DNA of 64,000 bases, from the NCBI RefSeq assembly GCF_004127445.1, contig NZ_QEXM01000015.1, positions 1 to 64,000 on the forward strand, written 5' to 3'. Positions 8,935-19,435 of this stretch are shown here, piece by piece. The notes under the pieces are model-generated. The model worked only from the letters and a program-made list of their open reading frames with translations, had not been told where the DNA came from and searched no databases. This DNA is from Streptomyces alfalfae. Lineage in GTDB: Bacteria; Actinomycetota; Actinomycetes; Streptomycetales; Streptomycetaceae. How positions within the stretch are numbered: position 1 is the stretch's first letter; every line of letters starts with the position of its first letter. Both the position numbers and the translations under genes were made by a program.

Positions 8935-9144
8935 GGCGCGGTCTCCCCGGGTGCGAACGCGTCGGCAGTGGTCGCGAGGGCCCCGGGACCGTTTCGGACC
9001 CGCGGATTCCTCACTCGTACTGGATCGTTGGCAGCGGGGATGGCCTGCGCGTGAACGAGACGGCAACACGCCGCACCGATCACCGTACGTGGATCACCGG
9101 GCACCCTACGCGGTCACGCACCTCTCCACGGCTGGAAGGGAAGC

Positions 9145-9166
9145 GGTCACTCCGCGTTCACCTCGC
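9145..9166. promoter_or_regulatory. PHO-box-like direct repeat
   Basis: Two adjoining 11-bp units, GGTCACTCCGC and GTTCACCTCGC, resemble the Streptomyces PhoP direct-repeat unit. They lie ~211 bp upstream of the metallophosphoesterase start, further than usual, and just after the Nudix stop. Additional ATCACC/GTCACG half-sites follow between 9078 and 9117. Confidence 0.35.
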
Positions 9167-9180
9167 GGGGAAGCGGAGGC

Positions 9181-9645
9181 TCAGGGCGCGGGGTCGGCGG
9201 GCCGGCCGCGCCCGGCGGCGGGGCGGTCGCGCCAGAGGCCGAGGCCGATGTCGACGAGCCCCACGCGGTCGAGGCCGGGGACGGACTCCAGGGGGTGCCA
9301 GGCCGCGAGGTCGGTGGAGCCGTTGGTCTCGTGGCGCAGCTCGCCGCCGGTGACGCGGCCCTCGTACACGATGCGCAGCCCGTGGAAGTCGGCGACGGCG
9401 CCGAGTCTGCGGGGGTAGCGGCGGCGCAGGCTGTCGACGCCGAGGAGGGTCACGGGCTCCACCACGTAGCCCGTCTCCTCGTCCGCCTCGCGGATGACCG
9501 TGTCGTAGGGGTCCTCGCCGTGGTCCATGCCGCCGCCCGGCAGCGTCCAGCGTCTGCTGCCGTCGCCCGCGACCCAGCGGGCGAGGAGGATATGCCCGTT
9601 CCGCACGCATACGGCGTAGGCCGCCACCCGGAGTTCTTTCTGCAC
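9181..9645 (-). CDS. Nudix hydrolase
   Basis: A 154-residue cytosolic pyrophosphohydrolase. The Nudix box is complete: GGGMDHGEDPYDTVIREADE followed by ETGY, matching G-x5-E-x7-REUXEEXGU. The N-terminus (ELRVAAYAVCVRNGHILLARW) is typical of MutT/ADP-ribose-like members. The substrate cannot be deduced. It starts at ATG 9645, divergent from the subtilase at 9957, and its C-terminus runs into an Arg/Pro-rich tail. Confidence 0.88.
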   Translation of the reverse strand: MQKELRVAAYAVCVRNGHILLARWVAGDGSRRWTLPGGGMDHGEDPYDTVIREADEETGYVVEPVTLLGVDSLRRRYPRRLGAVADFHGLRIVYEGRVTGGELRHETNGSTDLAAWHPLESVPGLDRVGLVDIGLGLWRDRPAAGRGRPADPAP

Positions 9646-9956
9646 GGGTTGACGCTAGACGCTTCGCTGTGAGTTGACCCCTGGTCCGTGGGTTCGCGTG
9701 GCCGGCCGCGAGGTCCCCCGCGTGCCGCCGAAGCATCGCCGGGGGCCCGGCCCCCGGGTCAAGTCCCGCTATAGGCCCCCTTGTCCACGATGGCGTATGG
9801 CGGAATTGCGTCACGCACTGATCACAGCTCGGACAACTCTCCCCAAACACCTGTCACTTAAGTAAAGCTGAGCGGTCATCCGACCCCGGATTTCGGACCC
9901 GTCCGAAAATCGGCGGCCGGATCACCCTCTCCCGACCTTCACGTACAGGGATGCCG
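9646..9956. other. Gene-free divergent spacer (Nudix / subtilase)
   Basis: 311 bp between two divergent starts. It holds a 17-bp G/C palindrome at 9740-9756 (CGGGGGCC-C-GGCCCCCG), a relatively A+T-rich stretch at 9800-9870 that probably contains the promoters, and the palindrome annotated at 9891-9908. I see no confident -35/-10 pair and no gene. Confidence 0.6.
9891..9908. promoter_or_regulatory. Palindrome in front of the subtilase gene
   Basis: TTTCGGAC-CC-GTCCGAAA is a perfect 8-bp inverted repeat with a 2-base centre, ~50 bp before the subtilase start. The short centre suits a dimeric repressor operator better than a terminator. Confidence 0.45.
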
Positions 9957-12900
9957 ATGCCCAGATCCAGTTCCAGCGCCAGACGCGCGCCCCGTCTCGC
10001 GATAGCCGTCGGTCTCACCGCCGCGCTGTGCGCGACCGGGGCCGTGCCCCTCGCCTTCGCGGCGGACGAGACCCCCGTGCCCGCCCCCAAGTCGACGGAC
10101 GGCAAGCTCGGCGCCGCCGACGCCGACCTGCTCGCCGACGCCAAGGCGGAGGGCGAGAAGACCGTCACCATGATGGTCGCCACCGCGCCCGGCGCCACCG
10201 AGCGGGTCGCCGACCAGCTCGACGGCGTCAAGGGCGGCTCGGTCGGCCGCACCTACGACAAGCTCGGCTACGTCCGCGCGACCGTGCCGACCGGCAAGGC
10301 CGACGCGGCGATCAAGTCCGCGGCCAAGCTGTCGTCCGTGCACGCCATCGACCTGCGGCACGAGATCGAGCTGGACGACCCGACCCCGGCCGCCGACCGC
10401 GCCAAGGGCGCGGAGCGCGGCGCGCGCGGCACGTACGCGGGCCCGGACAAGAAGACCCCGGCGGACAACCCGTACAACCCCTCCGCCGAGACCGGCGCCG
10501 TGGACTTCGTGAAGAAGCACCGCAAGGCCGACGGCCGGGGCGTCACCATCGGCATCCTCGACTCCGGCGTCGACCTCGGTCACCCGGCGCTCAAGAAGAC
10601 GACCACCGGCGAGCGCAAGATCACCGACTGGGTGACGGCGACCGACCCGATCGTCGACGCGGACAGCACCTGGCGCCGCATGACCAACCCGGTCAGCGGC
10701 CCCACCTTCACCTGGGACAGCGAGACGTGGAAGGCCCCGGCGGGCTCCTTCCAGGTCAACCGCTTCCGCGAGTCGGCCACCACCGGCGGCGACGCCAAGG
10801 GCGACATCAACCGCGACGGCGACACCACCGACAGCTGGGGCGTGCTGTACGACCCGGCGGCCGGCACGGTCCGCGTCGACCTGAACGACAACAACGACTT
10901 CACCGACGACGAACCGATGAAGCCGTACAAGGACGGCCACCAGGTCGCCTACTTCGGAAAGGACGACCCGGCGACCGACGTCGTCGAGCGTGTCCCGTTC
11001 GTCGTCGAGATCCGCAAGGACGTGCCGACGGACCCGTACGGCGGCGACTGGGTCGGCAAGAAGGCCGACTTCGTCAACATCGGCGTCATCGAGTCCGAGC
11101 ACGGCACGCACGTCGCGGGCATCACCGCGGCGAACGGCCTGTTCGGCGGCAAGATGAACGGCGCCGCCCCCGGCGCCAAGCTCGTCTCGTCCCGCGCCTG
11201 CACCTGGACCGGCGGCTGCACCAACGTCGCGCTCACCGAGGGCATGATCGATCTCGTCACCGAGCGCGGCGTCGACATCGTCAACATGTCGATCGGCGGC
11301 CTTCCGGCGCTGAACGACGGCAACAACGCGCGCGCCGAGCTGTACACGCGCCTCATCGACACCTACGGCGTGCAGCTGGTGATCTCCGCGGGCAACTCCG
11401 GCCCCGGCGCCAACACCATCGGCGACCCGTCCCTGGCCGACAAGGTCATCTCGGTCGGCGCCTCCATCTCCAAGGAGACCTGGGCCGCCAACTACGGCTC
11501 CCAGGTGGAGAAGAAGTACGCGATGATGCCCTTCTCCTCGCGCGGCCCGCGTGAGGACGGCGGCTTCACGCCGATCATCTCCGCCCCCGGTTCGGCCATC
11601 AACACCACCCAGACCTGGCTGCCGGGCTCCCCGGTCGCCGAGGCGGGCTACAAGCTGCCGGCCGGCTACTCCATGCTGCAGGGCACGTCGATGGCGTCCC
11701 CGCAGGCCGCGGGCGCCTCGGCGCTCCTGCTCTCCGCCGCCAAGCGCGAGAAGATCGACCTGACCCCGGCGAAGCTGCGCACCGCGCTCACCTCGACCGC
11801 GGACCGCATCCGCGGCGAGCAGGCGTACGCCCAGGGCACCGGCCTGATCGACGTCGTCGACGCCTGGGAGGCCATCGAGGACGACGCCACGGCGCACACG
11901 TACACGGTGAAGGCCCCGGTCGACACCGCCCTGGAGCAGGAGCTGAAGAAGCCCGGCACCGGCGTCTACGACCGTGAGGGCGGCCTGAAGACCGGCCGGA
12001 AGCGGACGTACGACGTCACGATCACCCGCACCTCCGGCCCCGACCGCGGCGTCCGCCACGAGCTGGAGCTGGAGAACAACCACGAGGGCACGTTCAAGCT
12101 GCTCGGCGACGACGACGTCACGCTGCCGCTGAACAAGCCGGTCACCGTCAAGGTCCAGGCGAAGGCGAAGTCGGCCGGTCTGCACAGCGCGATCCTGACC
12201 GTCGACGACGAGCGCACCGAGGGCATCGACCACCAGATCATGTCGGCGGTCGTCGTCTCGGCGCCGCTCGCGAAGCCGTCGTACACGTTCTCGGCCAAGG
12301 GCTCGACGCAGCGCAACAGCCCCACGTCGTACTTCGTGACCGTGCCGAAGGGCGCCAAGTCCCTCGAAGTCGCCCTCGGCGGCCTGAAGGGCAAGAGCCA
12401 GACGCGCTTCATCGCGATCCACCCCTACGGCGTCCCGGTCGACTCCACCTCGTCGATCGTCTGCTACCCCAACTACGAGAACCCGGCCAACACCTGCCGC
12501 GCGGACCTGCGTTCGTACGCCGAGCCGCAGGCGGGCGTCTGGGAGATCGAGGTCGAGTCGCGCCGCACGTCGCCGCTGCTCGACAACCCCTACGAGCTGA
12601 AGGTCGCCGCCCTCGGCGTCGACTTCGACCCGGCCGTGCAGACGCTTCCCGAGGCCAAGGTCGGCACCCCGGCGCCGGTCACCTGGAAGGCGAAGAACAA
12701 CTTCGCCGCGGTCGACGGCCACCTGAAGGGCGGCTCCCTCGGCTCGGCCAAGTCGGCCCGCCCGAGCATCGCCCAGGGCGCCGTCCAGACGTCCACGGTC
12801 GTCGTGCCCGCGGGCGCCGAGCGGCTCGACGTCGTCATCGGCTCCCCCGCGGACATCGCCGCCGACCTGGACCTGACGCTCAAGAAGGACGGCGCGGTCG

Positions 12901-13241
12901 TCGGTTCCTCGGCGGAGGGCGATTCGGAGGAGTCCGTCTCGCTGACGAAGCCGGCCGCCGGTACGTACACGATCGAGGTGACGGGCTACTCGGTGCCGTC
13001 CGGCACGACCGCGTACGACTACCGTGACGTCTTCTTCTCGGGCGCCCTCGGCAGCGTCACCGTCGACGAGGCCCAGCAGACCAAGCTCGGCAACGGCGAA
13101 TCGGCGCAGGTCGAGGCCAAGGTCGAGGCGAAGGCCCCGGCCGCCGAGGGCCGCGAGCTCTTCGGCGAGGTGTCGCTCGTGAACGCCCGCGGCACGGCGG
13201 CGGGCAGCGGCAGCGTGAAGATCGAGAAGGTCACGCCGTAA
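9957..13241 (+). CDS. Large secreted S8 (subtilisin-like) serine protease
   Basis: A 1094-residue exported protease with a Sec signal ending near Ala36. The catalytic triad is Asp202 (GILDSGVDLGHPAL), His382 (SEHGTHVAG) and Ser578 (GTSMASP). About 180 residues separate Asp and His, far more than in subtilisin; that insert holds an acidic DLNDNNDFTDDE segment that looks like a calcium loop. Beyond ~residue 660 lie several beta-rich domains, some resembling bacterial pre-peptidase/fibronectin-like modules. I preferred ATG 9957 because AGGG at 9947-9950 is correctly spaced from it; ATG 9951 would be too close. It probably degrades extracellular protein. The gene stands alone. Confidence 0.93.
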   Translation: MPRSSSSARRAPRLAIAVGLTAALCATGAVPLAFAADETPVPAPKSTDGKLGAADADLLADAKAEGEKTVTMMVATAPGATERVADQLDGVKGGSVGRTYDKLGYVRATVPTGKADAAIKSAAKLSSVHAIDLRHEIELDDPTPAADRAKGAERGARGTYAGPDKKTPADNPYNPSAETGAVDFVKKHRKADGRGVTIGILDSGVDLGHPALKKTTTGERKITDWVTATDPIVDADSTWRRMTNPVSGPTFTWDSETWKAPAGSFQVNRFRESATTGGDAKGDINRDGDTTDSWGVLYDPAAGTVRVDLNDNNDFTDDEPMKPYKDGHQVAYFGKDDPATDVVERVPFVVEIRKDVPTDPYGGDWVGKKADFVNIGVIESEHGTHVAGITAANGLFGGKMNGAAPGAKLVSSRACTWTGGCTNVALTEGMIDLVTERGVDIVNMSIGGLPALNDGNNARAELYTRLIDTYGVQLVISAGNSGPGANTIGDPSLADKVISVGASISKETWAANYGSQVEKKYAMMPFSSRGPREDGGFTPIISAPGSAINTTQTWLPGSPVAEAGYKLPAGYSMLQGTSMASPQAAGASALLLSAAKREKIDLTPAKLRTALTSTADRIRGEQAYAQGTGLIDVVDAWEAIEDDATAHTYTVKAPVDTALEQELKKPGTGVYDREGGLKTGRKRTYDVTITRTSGPDRGVRHELELENNHEGTFKLLGDDDVTLPLNKPVTVKVQAKAKSAGLHSAILTVDDERTEGIDHQIMSAVVVSAPLAKPSYTFSAKGSTQRNSPTSYFVTVPKGAKSLEVALGGLKGKSQTRFIAIHPYGVPVDSTSSIVCYPNYENPANTCRADLRSYAEPQAGVWEIEVESRRTSPLLDNPYELKVAALGVDFDPAVQTLPEAKVGTPAPVTWKAKNNFAAVDGHLKGGSLGSAKSARPSIAQGAVQTSTVVVPAGAERLDVVIGSPADIAADLDLTLKKDGAVVGSSAEGDSEESVSLTKPAAGTYTIEVTGYSVPSGTTAYDYRDVFFSGALGSVTVDEAQQTKLGNGESAQVEAKVEAKAPAAEGRELFGEVSLVNARGTAAGSGSVKIEKVTP

Positions 13242-13254
13242 CGGTGTGACCGGA

Positions 13255-13596
13255 CGGGTGCGACCGGCAGCCTTGACCGGGCGCGCATGGTCGGGCAGGT
13301 CCGACCAGCAGCCCTGGCCGGGCACGCATGGCCGGGCAGTTCCGACCGGCAGTTCTGGCCGGGCACGCCTGGTCGGGTGCGCATGGTCGGGCAGGTCCGA
13401 CCGGCAACCCTGACCGGGCACGCATGGCCGGGCAGGTCCGACCAGCAGCTCTGGTCGGCAGCGCCTGGCCGGGCAGTTCCGACCGGCAGTTCTGGCCGGG
13501 CACGCCTGGTCGGGTGCGCATGGCCGGGCGCGCATGGCCGGGCAGGTCCGACCAGCAGCTCTGGTCGGGCAGCGCCTGGCCGGGCACGCCTGGTCC
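13255..13596. repeat. Direct-repeat array with 41/55/69-bp units
   Basis: About seven head-to-tail units that begin near CCGACCRGCA and contain CTGGYCGGGC and GCATGGYCGGGC. Consecutive unit lengths read as 41, 55, 41, 41 and 69 bp. The increments are 14 bp, matching extra copies of a GCGCATGGYCGGGC submonomer, so this is a two-level satellite that grows by 14-bp steps. It starts 14 bp after the subtilase stop and lies before the terminator at 13609. It has long open frames on both strands, but these are by-products of the repeat. Confidence 0.9.
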
Positions 13597-13608
13597 GTGA
13601 TTGTGGAG

Positions 13609-13656
13609 AAGTCCCGCTGGAATGCCGCCTTCGCGCGGATTTCGGCGGGACTTTTC
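13609..13656. terminator. Hairpin between convergent genes
   Basis: AAGTCCCGC (13609-13617) pairs with GCGGGACTT (13645-13653), and a TTTT run follows on the plus strand. The loop contains further GCC/GGC pairing. It serves the subtilase mRNA on one strand and possibly the sigma operon on the other. Confidence 0.6.
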
Positions 13657-13673
13657 CGCGTCCCCGCGTGGAG

Positions 13674-14404
13674 TCAGCCCCCACCCCCGCAGCTGAGCCT
13701 CTTCGCAGCCGGGAGGGCCTGCAGGATCAGCGTGCGGAGGCGGGCGCGTTCCTTGCCCACCGCCCAGTCGGACGGTTCGGCGGACCCCTTGCCGAACGCG
13801 ACCAGGACGCGGTCGCCCGCCTTCAGGCGGGGGTCCGCCTCGCGGTCGAGCGGAAACCTGACCGTGCCGCTGCCCGACTCCGGCTTGATGTGGCGCGTCA
13901 CGTCGACCGTGACCCGGTCCTGCGAGCCGCCCGGCAGCGGGTCGACCGCCGTGACCGTGCCTTCCACGATCAGCCGCGCGCACGCCACCAGGCCCCCGGC
14001 GCCGGGGGAGGCGTCCGCGCCGCCGTCCGGTTCGCCCTTCGCCTCGGACGCCACGCTCGCCCCGCTGTCCTTGTCGGCGGTGCCCTGCCCGGCGTCCACC
14101 GCCAGCCACCCGAGCCCGCCGGCCAGGGCGGCGGCCACCGTGGCGGCGACCGCGCCGAGCGCCACGCCGGCGCGGCGGCGGGCCGTGCGCGGGGGCCGCA
14201 GCGGTACGGCCGTCCGCCGCGACGGGCCCGCGGCCAGGGCGTCGCCCACCACGGCGAGCCGCTCCCGCAGCACGGCGACGTCCGCGAGGGCCGCCGCGTG
14301 CTCGGCGGCGAAGCCGGGGTCGCTCCTGGCCTCGTCGGGGACGGGCTCGTCCGTGATCGCGGACATCAGCGCGTCGCAGTCCCGCTCCTCCTCTTCCGGC
14401 ACCG

Positions 14405-14408
<4 letters not shown>
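13674..14408 (-). CDS. Single-pass membrane protein paired with sigma factor (probable anti-sigma factor)
   Basis: A 244-residue protein. The N-terminal ~95 residues are cytoplasmic and charged, one membrane segment (AGVALGAVAATVAAALAGGLGWLAV) lies near residues 95-120, and the rest is an extracytoplasmic domain. The start GTG (14408) overlaps the sigma stop codon (GTGA), so the two are translationally coupled. Position and topology argue for an anti-sigma factor or sensor partner. I see no HxxxCxxC zinc motif, so it is not a ZAS-type anti-sigma factor. Confidence 0.65.
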
Positions 14409-16196
<1,788 letters not shown>

Positions 16197-16251
16197 CGCA
16201 CGTCCCGCGCGTAGGGGGGCGGTCACCGTTCGTCGGTGGCCGCCCCTGCCG

Positions 16252-17541
16252 CTACCCCTGTGGCTCTGCCGTGGACGCGTCGGCGGGGGTGTCCCGCGCG
16301 TGGGCCACGGCGATCAGGGCGAGCGCCGAGAGCCCGCCGCCGAGCCACAGGACGGCGCCGGCTCCGCCGCCGTCCGCGACCCGGCCGCCCGCGAAGGCGC
16401 CGAGCGCGATCGCCACGTTGAAGACGCCCGCGAAGAGCGCGGACGCGGCCTCGCGGGCGTGCGGGGCGGCGGCCATCACCCAGTTCTGGGCGGAGACCGA
16501 GACCCCGCCGTACGCCAGGCCCCAGGCGATGAGCAGCACCCCGGACGCGGCGAGCGAGCCGCCCGCCGGGACCAGCAGGAGCACCACCGCGCCGAGCCCC
16601 GCGCTGATGGCGAGCAGCGCCCTGCGCGGATCGCGGGCCGCGACGGCTCCGCCCGCGAAGTTCCCGACGATGCCGGCGGTCCCGTAGGCGAGGAGCAGCC
16701 CGCTGACGAGGCCCGCGCCGATGCCGGGCAGCCGTTCGAGGACGGGCCGCACGTAGGTGTACGCGGCGAAGTGCCCGGTCACGAGCAGTGTGACCGCGAT
16801 CAGCCCGGCGCGCAGCCGCCTCACCCGCAGCAGACCGGCGAACGCGCCGAGCCGCACCCCCTCGCCCGCGGGGAGCCGGGGCAGCAGCACGGCGAGCAGC
16901 GCCGCCACGCCCAGCGCGAGCACGGCGAGGGCCGCGAACCCCCAGCGCCAGCCGGCCAGCTCACCGAGGAGCGTCCCCGCGGGCACGCCGAGCACGGAGG
17001 CGACGGCGATGCCGCTGAAGATCACCGCGGTGGCGCGCCCGGCGCCCTCCGCGCGGACCAGACGCACCCCGAGCCCCGCGGCGACGGCCCACACCCCGCC
17101 GATGCACACGCCGACCAGGACACGCGCCGCGAGGAGCACGCCGAAGCCGGGGGCGAGCGCGGACGCCAGGTTGGCGGCGGCGAGCAGGACGAGCAGGACG
17201 CACAGGACCGTACGCCGGTCGGCGCGGCGCACCGCGACGGGCAGCAGCGGGGCGGCGAGCGCCGCGACCACCCCGGGCAGGGTGACGGCCAGCCCGGCGT
17301 TGCCGTCGGAGACGCCGAGCCCGGAGCCGATGGAGGTGAGGAGGCCCACGGGCAGCATCTCCGTGGTGACGACGGAGAAGGTGGCGGCGGCGACGGCGAG
17401 CACGGCGAGGCGTCCGCGCTCGGGCTGCCCGCCCCGCACGGGCGACCGGCCCGTCCCGCTCGGCCTGATCCGCTTGCCCGCCCTGGTCCGCTTGCCCGGC
17501 CTGCTCTGCTTGTTCGGTGTGTGGTGTGTGCTCTGCGGCAT
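16252..17541 (-). CDS. MFS transporter, drug:H+ antiporter type
   Basis: A 429-residue integral membrane protein with about 12 hydrophobic segments after a basic N-terminal tail of ~45 residues. The region SVVTTEMLPVGLLTSIG matches AraJ/Bcr-type exporters, and the RADRRTVL loop after segment 2 is the usual MFS basic loop. It probably exports a small molecule. It is divergent from a LysR regulator with 101 bp between starts, and a CTCAT-N6-ATGAG operator lies in the gap, so that regulator is the likely controller. Confidence 0.87.
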   Translation of the reverse strand: MPQSTHHTPNKQSRPGKRTRAGKRIRPSGTGRSPVRGGQPERGRLAVLAVAAATFSVVTTEMLPVGLLTSIGSGLGVSDGNAGLAVTLPGVVAALAAPLLPVAVRRADRRTVLCVLLVLLAAANLASALAPGFGVLLAARVLVGVCIGGVWAVAAGLGVRLVRAEGAGRATAVIFSGIAVASVLGVPAGTLLGELAGWRWGFAALAVLALGVAALLAVLLPRLPAGEGVRLGAFAGLLRVRRLRAGLIAVTLLVTGHFAAYTYVRPVLERLPGIGAGLVSGLLLAYGTAGIVGNFAGGAVAARDPRRALLAISAGLGAVVLLLVPAGGSLAASGVLLIAWGLAYGGVSVSAQNWVMAAAPHAREAASALFAGVFNVAIALGAFAGGRVADGGGAGAVLWLGGGLSALALIAVAHARDTPADASTAEPQG

Positions 17542-17587
17542 GCCATCCACCCTGTGACGAGCCCGCGGGGGGAACAACGCCGCAGAT

Positions 17588-17603
17588 CTCATCCTTGTAT
17601 GAG
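17588..17603. promoter_or_regulatory. Candidate LysR operator in MFS/LysR divergon
   Basis: CTCAT-N6-ATGAG is a perfect 5-bp inverted repeat about midway between the two divergent starts, compatible with a LysR-type half-site pair. Confidence 0.45.
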
Positions 17604-17642
17604 CCGGAGTCATCGATGCGGCGGCACGAATGGAGGCGTTCC

Positions 17643-18518
17643 ATGGGGGCGGTGGAGCGTGGCCTGGAGATCCGCGAACTGGAGTGCTTCCTGGTGCTCG
17701 CCGAGGAGTTGCACTTCGGCAGGACGGGCGAGCGCCTGTACGTCTCGCAGAGCCGCGTCAGCCAGCTCCTTGCCGCGCTGGAGCAGCGGATCGGCGCCCG
17801 GCTCGTCGAGCGCACGAGCCGCCGGGTCGCGCTGACCCCGCTGGGCACGCGGTTCCTCGCCGAACTCCGTCCCGCCTACGAGGACCTGTCGTCGACGGTC
17901 GAACGGGCGAGGGCGGCGGCGCGGGGCGTGGAGGGCACGCTGCGGATCGGTTTCCAGGGGACGGCGGACACCCGTCTGATGGCGGCGATAGCGGCGTTCC
18001 AGGAACGCCACCCGGCCTGCACGACCCAGATCCTGGAGATCCCGTTCGCCGACCCCTTCGGCGCGGTGCGGCGCGGTGAGGTGGACACGGCGATCGTGCT
18101 GCTGCCGGTGGCGGAGACGGAGCTGGTGCTCGGGCCGGTCTTCTCCCGCGAGCGCCAGACGGTGGCGGTGTCGGTACGGCACCCCTACGCGCGGCGGGAG
18201 TCGGTGACGGCCGCGGAGCTGAAGGAGACCCCGCTGATCGCGGCCACGGCCCCGGCCCCCGCGTACTGGCGTGCGGCCCACGCCCCCTCGGACGTGCCCG
18301 CACCGGAGGTCCGCACGCTCCAGGAGGGTCTGACGCTGGTGGCGGCGGGCCGGGGCGCGATGCTGCTGTGCCGGCCGACGGCGGAGTACCACGGCCGCAA
18401 GGACGTCGTCTTCGTACCGGTCGACGGCCTGCCGGACTCCGTCCTCGGGATGGTGTGGCACCGGGACGGGGAGACGGCGCGGGTACGGGAGTTCGCCCAC
18501 GCCCTGCGGACGTGCTGA
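17643..18518 (+). CDS. LysR-family transcriptional regulator
   Basis: A 291-residue regulator with an N-terminal winged HTH (residues ~10-70: LECFLVLAEELHFGRTGERL, SQSRVSQLLAALEQRIG) and a LysR substrate-binding domain (~95-290). ATG 17643 has GGAGG six bases upstream, which decides it over the upstream ATG at 17616. It is divergent from the MFS exporter, which it probably controls. Its stop directly abuts the stop of the convergent DUF1203 gene. Confidence 0.9.
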   Translation: MGAVERGLEIRELECFLVLAEELHFGRTGERLYVSQSRVSQLLAALEQRIGARLVERTSRRVALTPLGTRFLAELRPAYEDLSSTVERARAAARGVEGTLRIGFQGTADTRLMAAIAAFQERHPACTTQILEIPFADPFGAVRRGEVDTAIVLLPVAETELVLGPVFSRERQTVAVSVRHPYARRESVTAAELKETPLIAATAPAPAYWRAAHAPSDVPAPEVRTLQEGLTLVAAGRGAMLLCRPTAEYHGRKDVVFVPVDGLPDSVLGMVWHRDGETARVREFAHALRTC

Positions 18519-19025
18519 TCAGTCCCCTCGGCGCACCTCGTACTGGAAGCAGCCGTACTCCACGGCCCGCACGTGGACGAGGGCGACCGCCGGGTCGGCG
18601 AAGGCCTCGCCGAAAGCGGCGTCGAGGTCGTCCGCCGCGGCCTCGGTGATCTCCAGCAGCCGCCCGCCGACGATCCGGCCGCGGGCGTCGTACCGCCGCA
18701 GCACCCGCAGCGTCCCGGCCCTGGAGAACGGGTACCCCTCCCGCCCCTCCTCGGGCCCCGCGCACGGTTCGGCGTGGATGAAGACGGGCCCCTGCTCGTC
18801 GTAGGCCCCGGGCGCCGCCCCGCTCCCCGCGGCCCAGCGCCGCAACGGCGCGTACGACACGAGCGCGACGCGCTCACCGGGGGCGACCCGCCGCAGGCAG
18901 CAGCGCAGGGGACTCCCGCCCTCGTGATCGACGTACGGAACGCATTCCCGCCCGGCGTCATCACACCGCCGCAGCTCGGCGAGGGTTCCGGGGTCGATGG
19001 GGCGAGGCGTGTAAGCGGTACTCAT
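18519..19025 (-). CDS. DUF1203 family protein
   Basis: A 168-residue cytosolic protein with the family hallmarks LRCCLRRVAPGE, GPVFIHAEPC and VHVRAVEYGCFQYEV. Conserved Cys, His and Glu residues could bind a metal, but no activity is established for DUF1203. ATG 19025 was chosen because upstream sequence is repeat-rich. Convergent with the LysR gene with no gap. Confidence 0.82.
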   Translation of the reverse strand: MSTAYTPRPIDPGTLAELRRCDDAGRECVPYVDHEGGSPLRCCLRRVAPGERVALVSYAPLRRWAAGSGAAPGAYDEQGPVFIHAEPCAGPEEGREGYPFSRAGTLRVLRRYDARGRIVGGRLLEITEAAADDLDAAFGEAFADPAVALVHVRAVEYGCFQYEVRRGD

Positions 19026-19110
19026 GGGTCGAGCCTCGCGCGGGAAGGGCCGGGAGGCTGGCGGTTTTCGGACGGGGAACTCGGGCCGCAAACACGTCAG
19101 AGCCCGCCCG

Positions 19111-19430
19111 GCGACGGGCCGAGCCAAGACACCGGGCGCGACGCGCAGCCAGGCGCTCCGAGCCCACCCGACGGTCAAGGACGAGCGCGGCGCACGGCCA
19201 GGAAACTGAAGCCTGCCCCCGACGATCGAGCACGAGCGCGGCGCTCAGCCAGGACCTGAAGCCCGTCCGGCGATTGAGGACGAGCCAGGCGCAGCCGGCG
19301 ACGGGCCGAGCCAAGACGCCGGGCGCGACGCGCAGCCAGGCGCTCTGAGCCTGTCCGGCGATTGAGGACGAGCGCGGCGCAGCCCGCGACGGGCCGAGCC
19401 AAGACGCCGAGCCAAGACGCCGGGGCCGAG
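19111..19430. repeat. Compound intergenic repeat block (two interleaved modules)
   Basis: Module A is ~54 bp (begins GCGACGGGCCGAGCCAAGAC), with copies at 19111-19164 and 19298-19351 and a truncated, rearranged copy from 19386. Module B is ~25 bp with the core GTCCGGCGATTGAGGACGAG. Its clearest copies are at 19261-19285 and 19349-19373, with decayed ones at 19162-19186 and 19211-19237. Modules alternate B after A. The block fills the gap between the DUF1203 start and the monooxygenase stop. From memory, module B resembles a motif scattered through Streptomyces intergenic DNA; I could not verify this. Confidence 0.85.
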
Positions 19431-19435
19431 CCCGG

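Noticed and set aside
9939..13535. 1198-codon open frame antisense to the subtilase
   Set aside because: Shadow of the protease gene; composition dominated by Arg/Gly/Val runs, no domain.
13255..13596. CRISPR array
   Set aside because: No unique spacers between identical repeats; units abut and vary by 14-bp steps, and no cas gene is near.
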